Shown one piece after another: positions 1 through 11,092 of a stretch of 64,000 nt of DNA (position 1 is the stretch's first letter; every line of letters starts with the position of its first letter). Below the pieces are notes generated by a model, which saw nothing but the letters and a program-made list of their open reading frames with translations, was not told the origin of the DNA and did not search any database. The DNA is from Rachicladosporium sp. CCFEE 5018 (Eukaryota; Ascomycota; Dothideomycetes; Cladosporiales; Cladosporiaceae). The stretch covers positions 1,126,220 through 1,190,219 of the forward strand of contig KZ111148.1 in NCBI GenBank assembly GCA_002077045.2, read 5' to 3'. The position numbers were made by a program, and so were the translations under genes.

Positions 1-456
1 GGAGCTGACGAGGATATTATGTTGGGTGCAGGATTGAATAGTCGCAAAGTGGATAGTCTCGTTCGTATCCGCCATCTGATGTGGTCTGCGCAGGCCAGGA
101 CAGAACATATAGTCGGATCGTGAGAGGTAACAGTATCGTAGGGCTGGGGCACGGGCCGAACGGCTCAACGGTCGGCGACCGCATGACGCAAGTGCCGACG
201 ACAACCACGCGGGCAGGTCCACGTCGATGCAAGGACAGGTAAATTGAGTCGGTACGTCTAGAAGCAAATGCACCAGTCTGTACTCTATTATCGTTTCGCC
301 CAAGCGTAGAGCAATGCCGCACTCATTGCCCCATCTGTCACGAGCTCAGCACCGTTAAGCGCGCCGCCGCAATCTGACATTTCTTCCCACCCATGCACAG
401 GAGACACCAATGCCGTTCCGAGTGATACATGATCAAGCGATAGAGCAGCGCCAGCA
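1..456. other. 5' edge, no supported gene
   Basis: Window edge and upstream flank of the LysM gene. Open frames on the minus strand here show no recognisable domain, and I see no RNA gene or repeat. It probably contains the promoter of the gene starting at 457. Confidence 0.5.
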
Positions 457-2265
457 ATGCAGTCTGCAAATGCTCGGACCAGCTCAACGCCTGCGACTGG
501 TCACGCCTCAGCATTGCGACCAAGGACTAGGCGGCTGATATCAGGCTTGGACGATGGGGAGGAGCTAGTCTCGGATCCGAGTAGTCCTCCGAGAGGGAGT
601 CGACTCACCAGTAGAGATGCCAGTCCGATACCAGCGGAGCGTCTCAGTAGGCCTGGGAGCTCCAGGCGGGATGACAGGCTGGGCAACAGTGTGCTTGCTA
701 GAGGCACGGGCGTGGGATCCTTGGATGGGCGCGGGCAAAGTCCATCAGCACTGGCAGGACTGTGGGGGAACTCGTGGTCTGCGCTACAGGGCATCGCCAC
801 GGACTTGCTAGGAAGTGACGTTGCTGGACCGCCACGGCAGCCTGCTCCGCGTACTCGCAAGCCACTAAGCAAGCTGGAGTTCACAAGACGTGCAAGCAGT
901 GTAACACGCTGGGGACCGACGTCAGCTCCCGCGATCCATGATGTAGCAGCCGGATCAAAGCAAGATGTCGAAAACGCTGTCCGAGCACGAAAGAGGATGT
1001 ACATGCTACTTCAGCAGGACTCGAGCTATGCAGATACTCTGGGCAAGTTCAAGCGGCGTACTTCGGATGACAATCAGGTGACATCTTCGTCTGCTCCTCC
1101 CGATGATAGGGAAGCGCTTGTCTACCTTCACCACGTGCAGAAAGCAGACACCCTTGCCGGTATCACGATCAGGTACAACTGCTCGGCTAACATAGTACGC
1201 AAGGCCAACAGAATGTGGCCGAATGATACAGTGCACAGCCGAGAGGCCATTATTCTCCCAGTCGATGCATGTGGAGTCAAGGGGAGACCAGTCTCCGGTC
1301 CAGAAGCTATCGATCTGCTGAGCGACGAGTCTGATGCACTTGCGGCCGGCCAGGCAGAGGATGTAACGCCGACCACCAATGACCATACCACCTACCCTTC
1401 AATCTTCGACCGCCGCCAGTCCTCCACCACAGTTTCGAACGCTGACATCGAGCCACCATGGCATCACGACTCCTGGGTCGTCCTCCCCTCCGCCACAAAT
1501 CCAACCGAAATCGTCCGCCTCTCCCGCCAAAGTCTCGGGTACTTCCCACCCGCCCGGCGAAAAGAGAACTGCTACTCTGACTTCATTACGCCCTCTTCTT
1601 CCTTCGACTTAAGCCGCTCTCCAGTGCCAGACCTCCCAAACCTTCCAGCCATGTCACCAGCTCGAGCCGACCCGCCACAGCGCCCTCCCAGAACGCGCAA
1701 GCTAAGCAACGCAACAACTGGCTACTTCCCCTCCTACCTCATCGGCCCCGGAGGCGTTGGCTCAATGAGCGCAGACATACGCTCCCCCGGTCCAGGCCAA
1801 GACAGCCTGAACGCGCTCTTCGCCCGTCACCTGCCCGATGTCGCACCACCCAAGAATCAGCAATCCCTCTACCCGCCCGAGATGCCTCTATACACCGACG
1901 CAGGCACGCCTGTCGGGTCTGGTACAGCAACGCCCAACGTAGCGCATGCGCTAAACTTGGAGCATGTAGGTGGTGCCATTGAGCACTGGGTCCGGAGGGT
2001 GGCTAGTAAAGCTAAGGGCGCTGTTGAGCCTGGGGAGAGGAGTCGTGCGGCGCGGACTAGTGTGGGTCAGCCGGGGATGGGAGGGGGAGATGTGGGAGAT
2101 TTGATCGAGATGACTGATGAGTTTGAGATTGGAGGAGAGGAGAGTGATGAGGAGGGAAGGGGAAGGCAGGGCTCTCACGTTGCGGAGCTGAGAGCTTCGG
2201 GGTGGGATGCTGGGCAGAGTAAAGTGAGGAAGAGGGAGGCGAGTAAGGGAGTGAAGGATGATTGA
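457..2265 (+). CDS. LysM domain protein, probably intracellular
   Basis: A single 602-residue open frame. The N-terminus carries a basic patch followed by SGLDDGEE, an arrangement I associate with fungal cytoplasmic LysM proteins. One LysM module lies at about residues 222-271 (HHVQKADTLAGITIRYNCS, then NIVRKANRMW and the closing IILPVDAC); LysM modules bind N-acetylglucosamine polymers such as chitin. The rest is low-complexity Ser/Pro/Arg sequence, and the tail is acidic (LIEMTDEFEIGGEESDEE). There is no signal peptide or membrane segment, so it is unlikely to be a secreted LysM effector. Start chosen at the first ATG in frame. Ligand and function are not established for this type. Confidence 0.85.
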   Translation: MQSANARTSSTPATGHASALRPRTRRLISGLDDGEELVSDPSSPPRGSRLTSRDASPIPAERLSRPGSSRRDDRLGNSVLARGTGVGSLDGRGQSPSALAGLWGNSWSALQGIATDLLGSDVAGPPRQPAPRTRKPLSKLEFTRRASSVTRWGPTSAPAIHDVAAGSKQDVENAVRARKRMYMLLQQDSSYADTLGKFKRRTSDDNQVTSSSAPPDDREALVYLHHVQKADTLAGITIRYNCSANIVRKANRMWPNDTVHSREAIILPVDACGVKGRPVSGPEAIDLLSDESDALAAGQAEDVTPTTNDHTTYPSIFDRRQSSTTVSNADIEPPWHHDSWVVLPSATNPTEIVRLSRQSLGYFPPARRKENCYSDFITPSSSFDLSRSPVPDLPNLPAMSPARADPPQRPPRTRKLSNATTGYFPSYLIGPGGVGSMSADIRSPGPGQDSLNALFARHLPDVAPPKNQQSLYPPEMPLYTDAGTPVGSGTATPNVAHALNLEHVGGAIEHWVRRVASKAKGAVEPGERSRAARTSVGQPGMGGGDVGDLIEMTDEFEIGGEESDEEGRGRQGSHVAELRASGWDAGQSKVRKREASKGVKDD

Positions 2266-2977
2266 ATGAAGTCAATACACCTGCTGTCTTCTCACAGCCA
2301 TCTGCCTCCCTCGTCTCATCGCTACCTCCCCATCACTCCCTCACCCCATCAGAACCTATCGTTCGCTCTCGACTGGCTGAGCGTCCACAGCTCTTTGCCA
2401 AAGGTCGCAAGACCAATCTCCGCGATGGTAGCCGCGACCTCGTCTCTATCTGTACGCAGCAGCTTGCACCATGCGATTGCCACTGCCAGGCACGCAGACT
2501 CGTCGGAATCGTAGGCCTACATATCATGAGGGTCAGTTGGTTGCACCACTGTAGACATCGTACTGCCGCGGGGAAAACGTACCATTGTTGTGACTTGGGT
2601 GAAGTCACAAGGGAGTTCTCTTGGTGATAGAGGTTGTCTATCTTATTGATCGGTCTACCAGTTCAATACTGATACACTACGCGACATACTCACGAGAAGC
2701 CAGAGAGCGCTGCGCCACGGAGAAGTAGACTTGGTGGTGTTGGTCACTGAACTGGAGTGAAACTCGATCGAGAAGTTCTTATATACGCAACAGCGAACGA
2801 AGGACTGTCGTCTGCTTGGCAGGCAAGAGCGATCAACCCCCTACGTGACTTCCCTTAAACTATCGCACGCCACCTCCCAGCTTCTACGGGCGTCTACCCG
2901 ATGGAAAGACTTCAACGAACTACCAAGAGTACTTAGAGGTATCTCATATTCCAACGATCAATCAAGAAACCTCCCCA
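2266..2977. other. Intergenic, 3' flank of the LysM gene
   Basis: Short overlapping frames on both strands with no conserved motif. Likely the 3' UTR of the LysM gene and the space before the minus-strand gene ending at 2978. Nothing further seen. Confidence 0.5.
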
Positions 2978-3910
2978 TCAAACTCCTGGCTTCGCAGGCG
3001 TGACCGGCACCTCCCAGACATCCTCGCCCTCTGCGCCTGCATTACTGCGGTGGACAGTAGAGGCTACCACCTGGTTCTCAGACATTTCAGTGCCGGCAGA
3101 CGGCGGTGGGGCGGCAAAGGGGATAGCGCCTGTCGAACTCCAGACTGGTAATGCGCCGTATGAAGGAATCTCCGTCTTCAGCTCACGCACAGGCGAAGAC
3201 TTTGCGTCGATATGTCTGTTCGCTGGATGAGCTTGAGCAACGGCTTCTTCGCGTAGCAGCTGGCGAGCAGGACTATCATACACGTCTTCTTGCGTCTGTG
3301 GTAACAACGATGGGGTCGGTAGCGAAATGTTGGGCGTGGAGTCGGCTGGCACTGGTGCTGCTTCCGCCTGCTGCGGTCGAAGCGGCGAGGGCGGCGCTGG
3401 GGGCTGTGGCTCCAGCTTCTGGTATGGTATATGAGGAGCCGGTGCGGCGGGATGTGCGTTCTGTTGCGGTGCAGTATCTGTATCAGCAATGGGCCACGGA
3501 CCCGCTAGAGTAGGCTCCTGTATCGAGGTAACCGCCAATGGCTCGGCCACGGTTGGAGAATTGACGACAGTGGCTTGGGGGCTCTGACTTGCGCGTTGGC
3601 TGGTCTAGGGCCCTCAGTGATCGCGTTCAAACGATGCGCATTCGGTATCGAGATGCGCTTTTGCGCGGGCAGGCGTAACGAAGAGGAGGGGTCTTGGGAG
3701 GGTGGAACAGTGGACTGGAAGGAAAGTGGGAAGGGCATTATCAATGTGCGCTGCCGGTAGCAGCTGCTGCTGCGGCGAACTCGAGAAGATCACCTCGTCC
3801 GCTGACAGCGACTTACCTGTAGTCCCGCGCGCGGCTGTGGCGCTTCCATCTAGTGACTTGTCTGTGACCATTTCAGTGCAGCTGGTTCGCTTCAAGGTTA
3901 ATCGCGCCAA
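2978..3910 (-). CDS. Uncertain proline-rich hypothetical protein
   Basis: I do not recognise this gene. The 3' exon (to 2978) has a continuous frame of about 190 residues, rich in Pro, Ala, Gln and Ser, ending in an acidic-aromatic stretch (GEDVWEVPVTPAKPGV). The frame is closed upstream by a TAG at about 3607 that could be a splice acceptor (ccctag). A candidate first exon begins near 3910 (MARLTLKRTS), with a possible gtaagt donor near 3820. An alternative frame around 3744-3505 is also protein-like (RLPAQKRISIPNAHR), so the exon structure is unresolved. Predicted disordered. It could be a real lineage-specific protein or part of the 3' region of the kinase array. Confidence 0.35.
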
Positions 3911-4191
3911 TAGCGGGGACAGCCGCTAGGTGCAAGGTCTAACTTTATGTGGTCCTCGCAACCTACCATTAAGTTTCCAAACAATCACCTCGGTGACAAC
4001 CCACGAGACGATCTGATTCTCTCTGTGGCAGTCTTTTCGAGATGGTTCTCTAGCGGGACGACTCTCAGTAGCGTTCCGCAGTTCATAGCGTGCTCTTCGA
4101 CGGCGCGATCGAGATTGCGACGTGCGTCTCGCAACGAAGCCTTGGGCTGCCGTACTATGCTGATGCACCAGGACCACTTCATTTGGCAGCG

Positions 4192-6003
4192 CTATCTACC
4201 ACGAGAAGGACGAGCAAAGTGGCGCTTGTACTTGTCCACCCGATCAAACTCCAGGTGGAACGCTCTCCCTGCCTCGCCAGGGTCATTCACAGCATTCTGC
4301 AGCCGAATGCAATCTGCATTCCGTGCGATATGCTCCAGGGTTCGTCGCCGGAGATCCATGAGCAATATTCGATCTCTTCCACGCCCCCTGACACACTGCT
4401 CTACGAGATCTATGAGCGTCTCGGAGAATCTCGTCCTGGAGATGGGCGTAAACTGTGGCTCAGACGGGTCGTCAGGAAGCGTATCGCGCGCGTAATCTGG
4501 CTGGGAGGGATCTGCTTCACGTGTCCTACGTGGGTCAGTCTATTGGGTCTCCGGCTCTACGCGAAGCGAATGTCCAACTTACATCATTCTCATGATTATA
4601 GCACCAATACCCCACACATTCGACGCATCGGGATCGAGCTGGTCAAAGTATTGGAGGCCCCCATCGTCCCGGTTCCTGATGATGTGTTCAACTCTACTGG
4701 GTGTCAGTGATAGAGACAGGTAGGTAGTATACTGGGTGGTTCACTCACGGGATGTAGCCAATAGTGCCCAGTCCACTCGGCATGAAATATCCCTGCGGGT
4801 TCTCCGGATCTCCAAGATGTGTATACACAGCCATCCCAAAGTCGCCAATACGCGCCGTTGGATACGATGGCCAGTCATTCTCCTGCGGTTCTGACAAGAA
4901 GACGTTGTCAGGCTTCAAGTCTCGGTGCACGATTGATCGCCAGCCGTCAATAGCACCATTATCGCCGTCGAGTGTGCCGTATGCCATGAAGAGGCACGCA
5001 TTTGTCAGATCCAGGAAGAATTTCCAAAGCGCAGCTTCCGGGATATCAAGGGGCTGTACTGCGGACTTCAACAGCTTGTTCTTGTTGTTCTTCCAAGTCA
5101 CGAACTCCTCTGGCATGATATCCCAAAGATCTCCATGTGGGCAATACTCTGCGCACCCTATCAGTAACGGCGTTATTAACAGTAAGTCAAGCCAAACATA
5201 CCCATCAAGATTCGCATAAACATTCTATCATAATCCTTCTCCCAAGCACGAATCACGACGGTATTGGGAGATCCCGCCTTCTTCAAACCTATCATCATAT
5301 GAGGCTCATTCGGCATACACAAATCCTCATTGACGCGCCGTAGTGAAGGCGGACCGGACCACTTCGTCCAGTCATTCCAGTACTGAGGCTCGAAGTAAGC
5401 GTCTTTCATCACTATTCTGTCGCTGACAGTGCCGTCCTCGCCGACTTGGAAAAGGATGTAAGCATCGCCTTCCCCGCCCGATCCGAGTGCAACTTGCTGC
5501 CATCTGCCGGCATCGTAGGGATGGGTTCTGGTGTACTCGAGAAGTTCTCTTCTCCTTGCGAGCTTTGCCCGGGCCTCGTCGTCTAGGTTGTCAGTGCCGG
5601 CGGCGCCCTCAACTGGAGCAGGATCGGCAGGTGCAGCACCTTCGGCGGCATCCTCGCCCGGACCAGACACTGGCGGCGCAGGGCCTTCGCGAGCGTTATC
5701 AGACCCAGTTGCAGGTCGAGCCGGTTGCTTCCCTTTACCCTTTTTCACGGCGGATTTCCTACCACCTCTCTGAGGTCGCGGTACCGGATCTGGATTGTCT
5801 CCTTCATCGTCTCCCTCATTGGTTTGCTTCGCTGGCTTCTTGGCTGGGGCTTTCCTGATCTTCACTTTCTTTGCTTTGAGTTGCTCGTCCTCCTCACCCA
5901 ACGGCTCCTCTTCCTCATCCTCCTCCTGCCCCCTCTTCCCTTTGCCTCGTACCGATTTGCGTGTGCCAACTGCCGTGGCCGCCGCGGCTTTCTTCGGGGC
6001 CAT
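4192..6003 (-). CDS. Divergent protein kinase, array member 1
   Basis: Four exons (6003-5202, 5148-4749, 4696-4583, 4525-4192) give 549 residues. The first ~135 residues are a Lys/Glu/Ala/Pro-rich disordered head with basic clusters resembling nuclear localisation signals. The kinase domain follows: a glycine-loop equivalent that is degenerate (GSGGEGDAY), the lysine in IVMKD, an intact catalytic loop (IVHRDLKPDN), an intact DFG (IGDFGMA), a DPENP-containing activation segment, GTIGYIPR and SNVWGIGA (subdomain IX). Introns split the domain after ILM, after GYIP and after IIMRM. It is the 3'-most of three same-strand paralogs. Substrate unknown. Catalytic residues suggest activity, although the nucleotide loop is unusual. 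It does not match a named kinase family I can recognise. Confidence 0.85.
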
Positions 6004-6527
6004 GGTGAACGGTGACTACTATGAGGGGACAGGGGCAGGCCAATACCGTTGACGGTTTGCGACTAGCTCTGCAGCGACGATACCGATGACACCACTGCAA
6101 CTGAGAGCTCTGCAATACGCACTGAGATCTGGCCTAGCATAGTTCGTAGGCAGATTCTGTTGCCGCTGCTTTGTATCTTCCGGATCCGGATTCCCGATGT
6201 CTCTTTGTTGAATCACACCAGCCGGGCTCACATCGTCTTGTTCTGTCTGCGGATGATTCAGGCTACCACCCACGTGCGACACTTGGTGTGTTCGCGGGTG
6301 TAGCAGTTGAAGTATGCAGATCGAAGACACGGAATAATGAAATTGCATGAACGTTACAGCTGGACCGGCATATCATCAGCGTCCAGATCCTACTTGGCCG
6401 CGTTCTTCCGAGACTGACAGTACGCTGGAAAACATCACACCAGTGCCTCTCGACGTCTGACAAAGAGCTTAAGCTCATATACGAGATTCTGTGATCCTCT
6501 CCTCCCCTTCCAAGTCCGTCGAGCTAG
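6004..6527. other. Intergenic, kinase 1 upstream region
   Basis: Separates the start of kinase 1 from the stop of kinase 2 on the same strand, so it should hold the kinase 1 promoter and the kinase 2 terminator. Small frames show no domain. Confidence 0.5.
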
Positions 6528-8373
6528 TCAATCACTCTCTATCTCATCCTCATTATAGCTCTCTCGTGCTCCACCCTCAACAGCAGAGAAACTGCGCGAT
6601 TCTGAGTCAGAAGAGATTCCGACTGGGCGCTGTTGATCCCCTTCATCAGAGGCTGTATCCTCCTCATCAATCTCATCCTCCTCACTGGCCGGTCGAGGTG
6701 GTAAGTCAGACTCATTTCTCCTTGGAGCGCTCATGTGATACCTGTACACCCACCTGTTAGGCCACTTGAGTACGTACCGGAATCTGAAATTGTCATCTTC
6801 GTGTCGAGCACCATCAGCCAAGTCCGGGGAGTCCCCGGCTCCTACGCCTCTGGTATGCTGCCAGATAGTCCGCTGTAGCGTGTATAAGTCAACACGGTCC
6901 TCCGCGTCCACGCGGGTACACCAGTACAACAGTTGCTTGAGCGTTTCACTGTAGAGCCGTTGCCCAGGTCGCGCCACACGGCCCGTGAACTCGGGGTCAA
7001 AGTTGTCCCCACCAGGATGCGGTGTCAGATCAGCTACGGCTATCATGGTCGCGCCGATTTGCCAAACATTCGAGTGGTCGCCTATTGGTCCGTTGTTCGT
7101 AGGTGTCCCTGTCAACCGGTCGATGGTGCCTACGAGCTCCACCGGTCGAAAGCCGTATGTGCCGGCATGGTAGTTGTAGCTCGTAGGATTATGCGGATCG
7201 GCTGCATGAGTATAGACAGCGCCGCCCCAGTCTGCAATGCGACAGCTAGGGATGGTTCTCCATTGGTCACCAGGCGGCTCTCCGATTAAGACGTTGCCAG
7301 GCTTGATGTCACGATGCACGATGGATTTCCAGTCTGCTGGCCCGGGTTTAGCTTCGTCCACGGAGCCTTCAGACATAACCAAGCAGGCTTCAGTGAGATC
7401 TTTAAGCCATCTCCAGATGAGAGGTTCTGGAAAGTGGACTTCTTGCTGTGCTAGTGTCGCTTGTTCAAGCGTACCTTCTAGGTATTCCATGTATATGCGG
7501 TAAGTGTGCTTGGTCATGTTCACATCGCAAGCATGCCGGAGGCGAACGATCTTCTCAGAGCCGGAGGTGCTGCGATCTTGGATAGCTGTGAGCGTTCCGA
7601 CTTCTATGGGGAGCCGATTCACAGCGTCGCTGGCATCACCGTCCCAGTGATACCAAGTATCCCATGATTCTTGTTTCACATAACAGTCCTTCACAGCGGC
7701 GAGATCAGTAATATCGTGGTGAGCATCCAGCTGATATGCGGCAAACACGAAGCCGAAACTGCCTTCACCAAGCTTGTGTCCACAATGCCAAGTACGATTT
7801 TTGAAGGACGCCTGTCGAAGTGCTTCTCTAGCTTGATCTCGAGTGTATTGACCCGCCAATTCATCCGCGGCGAAAATCATGTCGGGCCCTACAGTGGCGA
7901 AGGTCAGCTTTGAGATACGCCGACCCTGATGTCGTGCGTTACTCACAATCTGGTGGCAATTGCTCATCGTTGTCAGCACCACCGTCTGGTGGACCAGGAC
8001 CAGGATCTGGATCATTCGATCCATTGCCGTTAGGGTCTGCTGGCGCTCCGCCGTTGGGCTGATTGGCTCCATCGTCTCCGCCTGGTGGTATCGGTCCTGG
8101 TGCAGGACCCGGACCACCTGGTACCTGCGGTCCACCTGGTGGAAGACCCGGTTGCGGCGGTGGCGGCGGGGGTGGAGGTGGTGGCGGAGGAGGTGGAGGT
8201 GCCACTGGAATTGTAGGTGGTGGCACAGTCCCAGGAACATGCGTCCTCGCCAAGTTGGCCAGTATTGCAGCTGCATCTCTCGGTCGTGCTGGGTCACCAA
8301 GGCCGAATAAGTTGGGGGATCGCACCACCCCATTCGTCCTATCTCTCAAGCGTCTGGATGGGCCCCTTGCCAT
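6528..8373 (-). CDS. Divergent protein kinase, array member 2 (DWG variant)
   Basis: Two exons (8373-7947 and 7888-6528) give 595 residues. The head contains an uninterrupted run of about 15 prolines and then Gly/Pro/Asn-rich repeats (PGPGPPDGG type), clearly disordered. The kinase domain has a good glycine loop (LGEGSFGFVF), the AAVKD lysine, an intact HRD loop (IVHRDIKPGN), but ADWGG in place of DFG. The activation segment carries DPHNP and GTYGFRPVE. The C-terminal tail is acidic with many Ser and Asp residues. The intron falls just before WPDM, at the same position and phase as in kinase 3, supporting recent common ancestry. DWG can be compatible with activity because the metal-binding Asp is kept. 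Substrate unknown. Confidence 0.85.
8153..8202 (-). repeat. Poly-proline coding low-complexity tract
   Basis: A G-rich (plus strand) GGN tract encodes the proline run in the head of kinase 2. Such tracts change length easily by slippage, so the exact proline count may be unreliable or vary between strains. Confidence 0.8.
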
Positions 8374-8785
8374 GGCTGCTCGATATGCGCATGCAGAGTG
8401 GTATTGTTGGATGGTGAGAATCGGCGCGGTGCTGGTGCCACAGTTTGCGTTCGGATCTGCTGAATGTCGTATGTCTCTTTGTCTAACAATGGTATCAGTG
8501 TGCGTCTGTGCATTGTAGCATTGATCGTTACTTTGTCTTCTATGTCTAGCGAGTCTGCCGCATGTGGACGCGCACGACTGACATAGAAGGACGTTCGCGA
8601 TCTCTCAAACTAGGTGGTCGCCATGTGTCGGTGGCGCATGTCGAACAGATGTACAGGCGCCGGCTAGGTCATGGTATCTCCCCATTCTATGCCTGCATTC
8701 ATGGGCTCGGCTACTACACTCCCATTTAAGGCTCCTGCATTGAGACTGCTCCTGCGAGATATCTTCAAAGCGAGTCGTCCCCAGA
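8374..8785. other. Intergenic, kinase 2 upstream region
   Basis: Lies between the kinase 2 start and the kinase 3 stop. Likely the promoter of kinase 2. No gene seen. Confidence 0.5.
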
Positions 8786-10476
8786 TCACAGCCCATACTG
8801 CCCCAACAACGCCTCGTCCACCCCCGCCGGCGGCGTCAACCCCTCCCGATACGTCTTATCCGCCGACCACCTTAACCTCACCCTCATATTCCCCGGCAAC
8901 GTCGCCGCACGCCTAGCACCGCGACCCCGATCCCTCATTCCCGCCGGTCCCTCGCCCGTACGCTCTCGAATTTTCTGCCTCAGCTCCCGCAACTTGATCC
9001 GCTTCTCCGGATCTCTGCGCACACATCTATGCAGAAGCTTCGCGAGCGCTTGGGAGTAATTGTGATCGTCCAGTAGAGATTGGTCCACGCGCGGCTGGAA
9101 GTCGTCGCCGGGTTTTGCGAGGTCGTAGTTTGCGGCTGCGATGATGGCGGCTCCGATTTGCCAAACGTTGGTATGCGGGCCGAGCTTGCCTCTACCTCTG
9201 GCTGTGAGACCGAGACGTTGAGTCTCAGAGGTCAGCTCGGGAGGTTGCCAGCCCGTGGTGCCGGGACCGAAGTTGTAGCTCATCGGGTTGTGAGGGTCGT
9301 TGGTGTCGGTGAATATCGAGCCGCCAAAATCGGTAAGACGGAGGGTGGGTACGTCGGGCCAGTCGCCGCCCAGAATCGGAGCATCGACTAGGATATTACC
9401 TGGTTTAATGTCGCGTTGGACAATTGGGCGCCAGTCCTGTGGCGGGGTTGTTTCGTCTAGGGAGCCCTCGGCCGTGACTATGCAGGCTTCCGTGAGGTCC
9501 TCGAGCCATTTCCAGAGGAGGAACTCGGGGAATTGCGACGATTCTAGGTCGTTCGGATCGAGTTCCATCTCGTGGACTCGTTGACCGATGGCGTCTGACA
9601 GAGAGCCCCAGCAGTATTCCATGTATAGACGGTAAGTGCTGTGGGTGAGGTTGAAGGGGCATGAACATCGCAAGAAGACCGTCTTCTCAGCGCCGGGGCC
9701 AGCTTCGTCCGCAAGAGCGGTCATGATAGCCGTCTCGATCGGGACCCGATTCTCAAGGTCCCTTACATCGCCGTCCTGTGCATGATATGTCAGCTTTGCT
9801 GCAAACATTACATGAACATCTTGTTAGCATTACCCAGTAAGTCCACTGCAGACAATGATGTCGCTTCATATATACATCCTTGACAGCGGCGAGGTCCCTT
9901 ATCACCAAATTTCGATCCAGTTTGTACGCCACGAACACGGTCCCGAAACCGCCTGCACCGAGCTCATTGCCGTTATGCCAGCTGGACTCCATGAATGCTG
10001 CTCTGCGTAGCGCTGCTCTCTTGACTTGCAAAGAATGTGCAGGATGGAGCTCGTCCGTGTCATGTTCCATGTCGGGCCCTTTGACATCTCCTAGTCAGTG
10101 ATTGCGATAAGCTATGCAATGTCAATGTACCTTACAATCATCGTCGGACTCATTGCCGTCATTGGGACCAGGACGTCCCTCTGGACCCTCCGGATCTATT
10201 TGATGCGGTTTATTTCCTCCAGAATTGCCATCCTCTGACGACGTGTCGATGACTATGGGTTCCGCCTGCGTGACGCCCGACGCAAGGGCCGTCGCACTGG
10301 GCTGTAATGAATGGTGCTGTTAGAGATTGAGTCAATGGTACTGTAGCCGAAGGGACACCAAGTCGAGATAGCTTCGAGGTCGAGTATAATCGCAAGTGGC
10401 GGCCGAGTGAAGTTGTCTGTGTCATCAGGTGTTCATGTCCTTTGTTAAACATGAGTTGACTGGAGACGGCGGCCAT
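8786..10476 (-). CDS. Divergent protein kinase, array member 3 (QRD variant)
   Basis: Proposed exons 10476-10357, 10301-10136, 10078-9854 and 9798-8786 give 507 residues. The core exons are firm; the first exon and the intron at 9799-9853 (donor gtctgc, 55 nt, branch-like gctaac) are my best fit because they align the protein with kinase 2. After an acidic Gly/Asn-rich head and WPDM comes the kinase domain: LGAGGFGTVF, AAVKD, then IVQRDIKPGN with Gln in place of the catalytic-loop His, an intact LTDFGG, DPHNP and GTTGWQPPE. The His of HRD is a structural residue, and its loss is seen in some active and some pseudo-kinases. The tail is Arg-rich. Function unknown. Confidence 0.8.
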
Positions 10477-11092
10477 TGTGTTGGTCGATCTTTGTTCGTT
10501 GTCACGATTCCATGTATCCGCATCTGGACGTCAGTATGGATGCACAGCCAAATATGAGAAATATGCGAGATGATGGTGTAGACTGATCTTACATGCAAAA
10601 GCGTCAGAATTCGCCTACGACTACGATACATACCTTTCCTCTGCCTCATTCATCCCGACATAGCATGCCTGGGCCTTCGTTGCGCGCGGGGCTGGGCGGC
10701 TTGCGGAACGCATCGGGTATGTGGTCGTAGAGGGACTGCAGCCTGATCTCGAGCCCGCGATATATTCGCCAATCAGGGCTCGAAGGCTCGAGTGGACGCA
10801 CTCAGCGCCGTAAGTGCGCTTGTAGAGTCCCGAAGCGCCTACGCTGTCTCGATACGAACGTTGGATGGCGTCCCTAATCATTCGTCGGCGCAGTGACTTG
10901 AATAGCTTCCAGCTCGCGGAAGTTGGTACTGTGAAGGCGTTGCAATGAGCCTCCCAGGCCTCAGCGCTGTGCCACACACAAGAACTCTCTCGTAGGTTGG
11001 TGCAACAGCAGCGCACTACGCTATCGTGATCGCAGCGTCGAATATGCATGCAAAGCCATCTTATGTCTGGTACCCGGAGAAGTGTAATCTCC
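10477..11092. other. Intergenic between kinase 3 and SWD1
   Basis: Holds the kinase 3 upstream region and SWD1 3' flank. A long minus-strand open frame (10621-11286) runs into the SWD1 coding region out of frame; it has no domain and I treat it as chance. Confidence 0.5.

Noticed and set aside
457..2265. LysM gene as a secreted chitin-masking effector
   Set aside because: No signal peptide, long acidic/basic disordered regions and a single LysM point to an intracellular protein.
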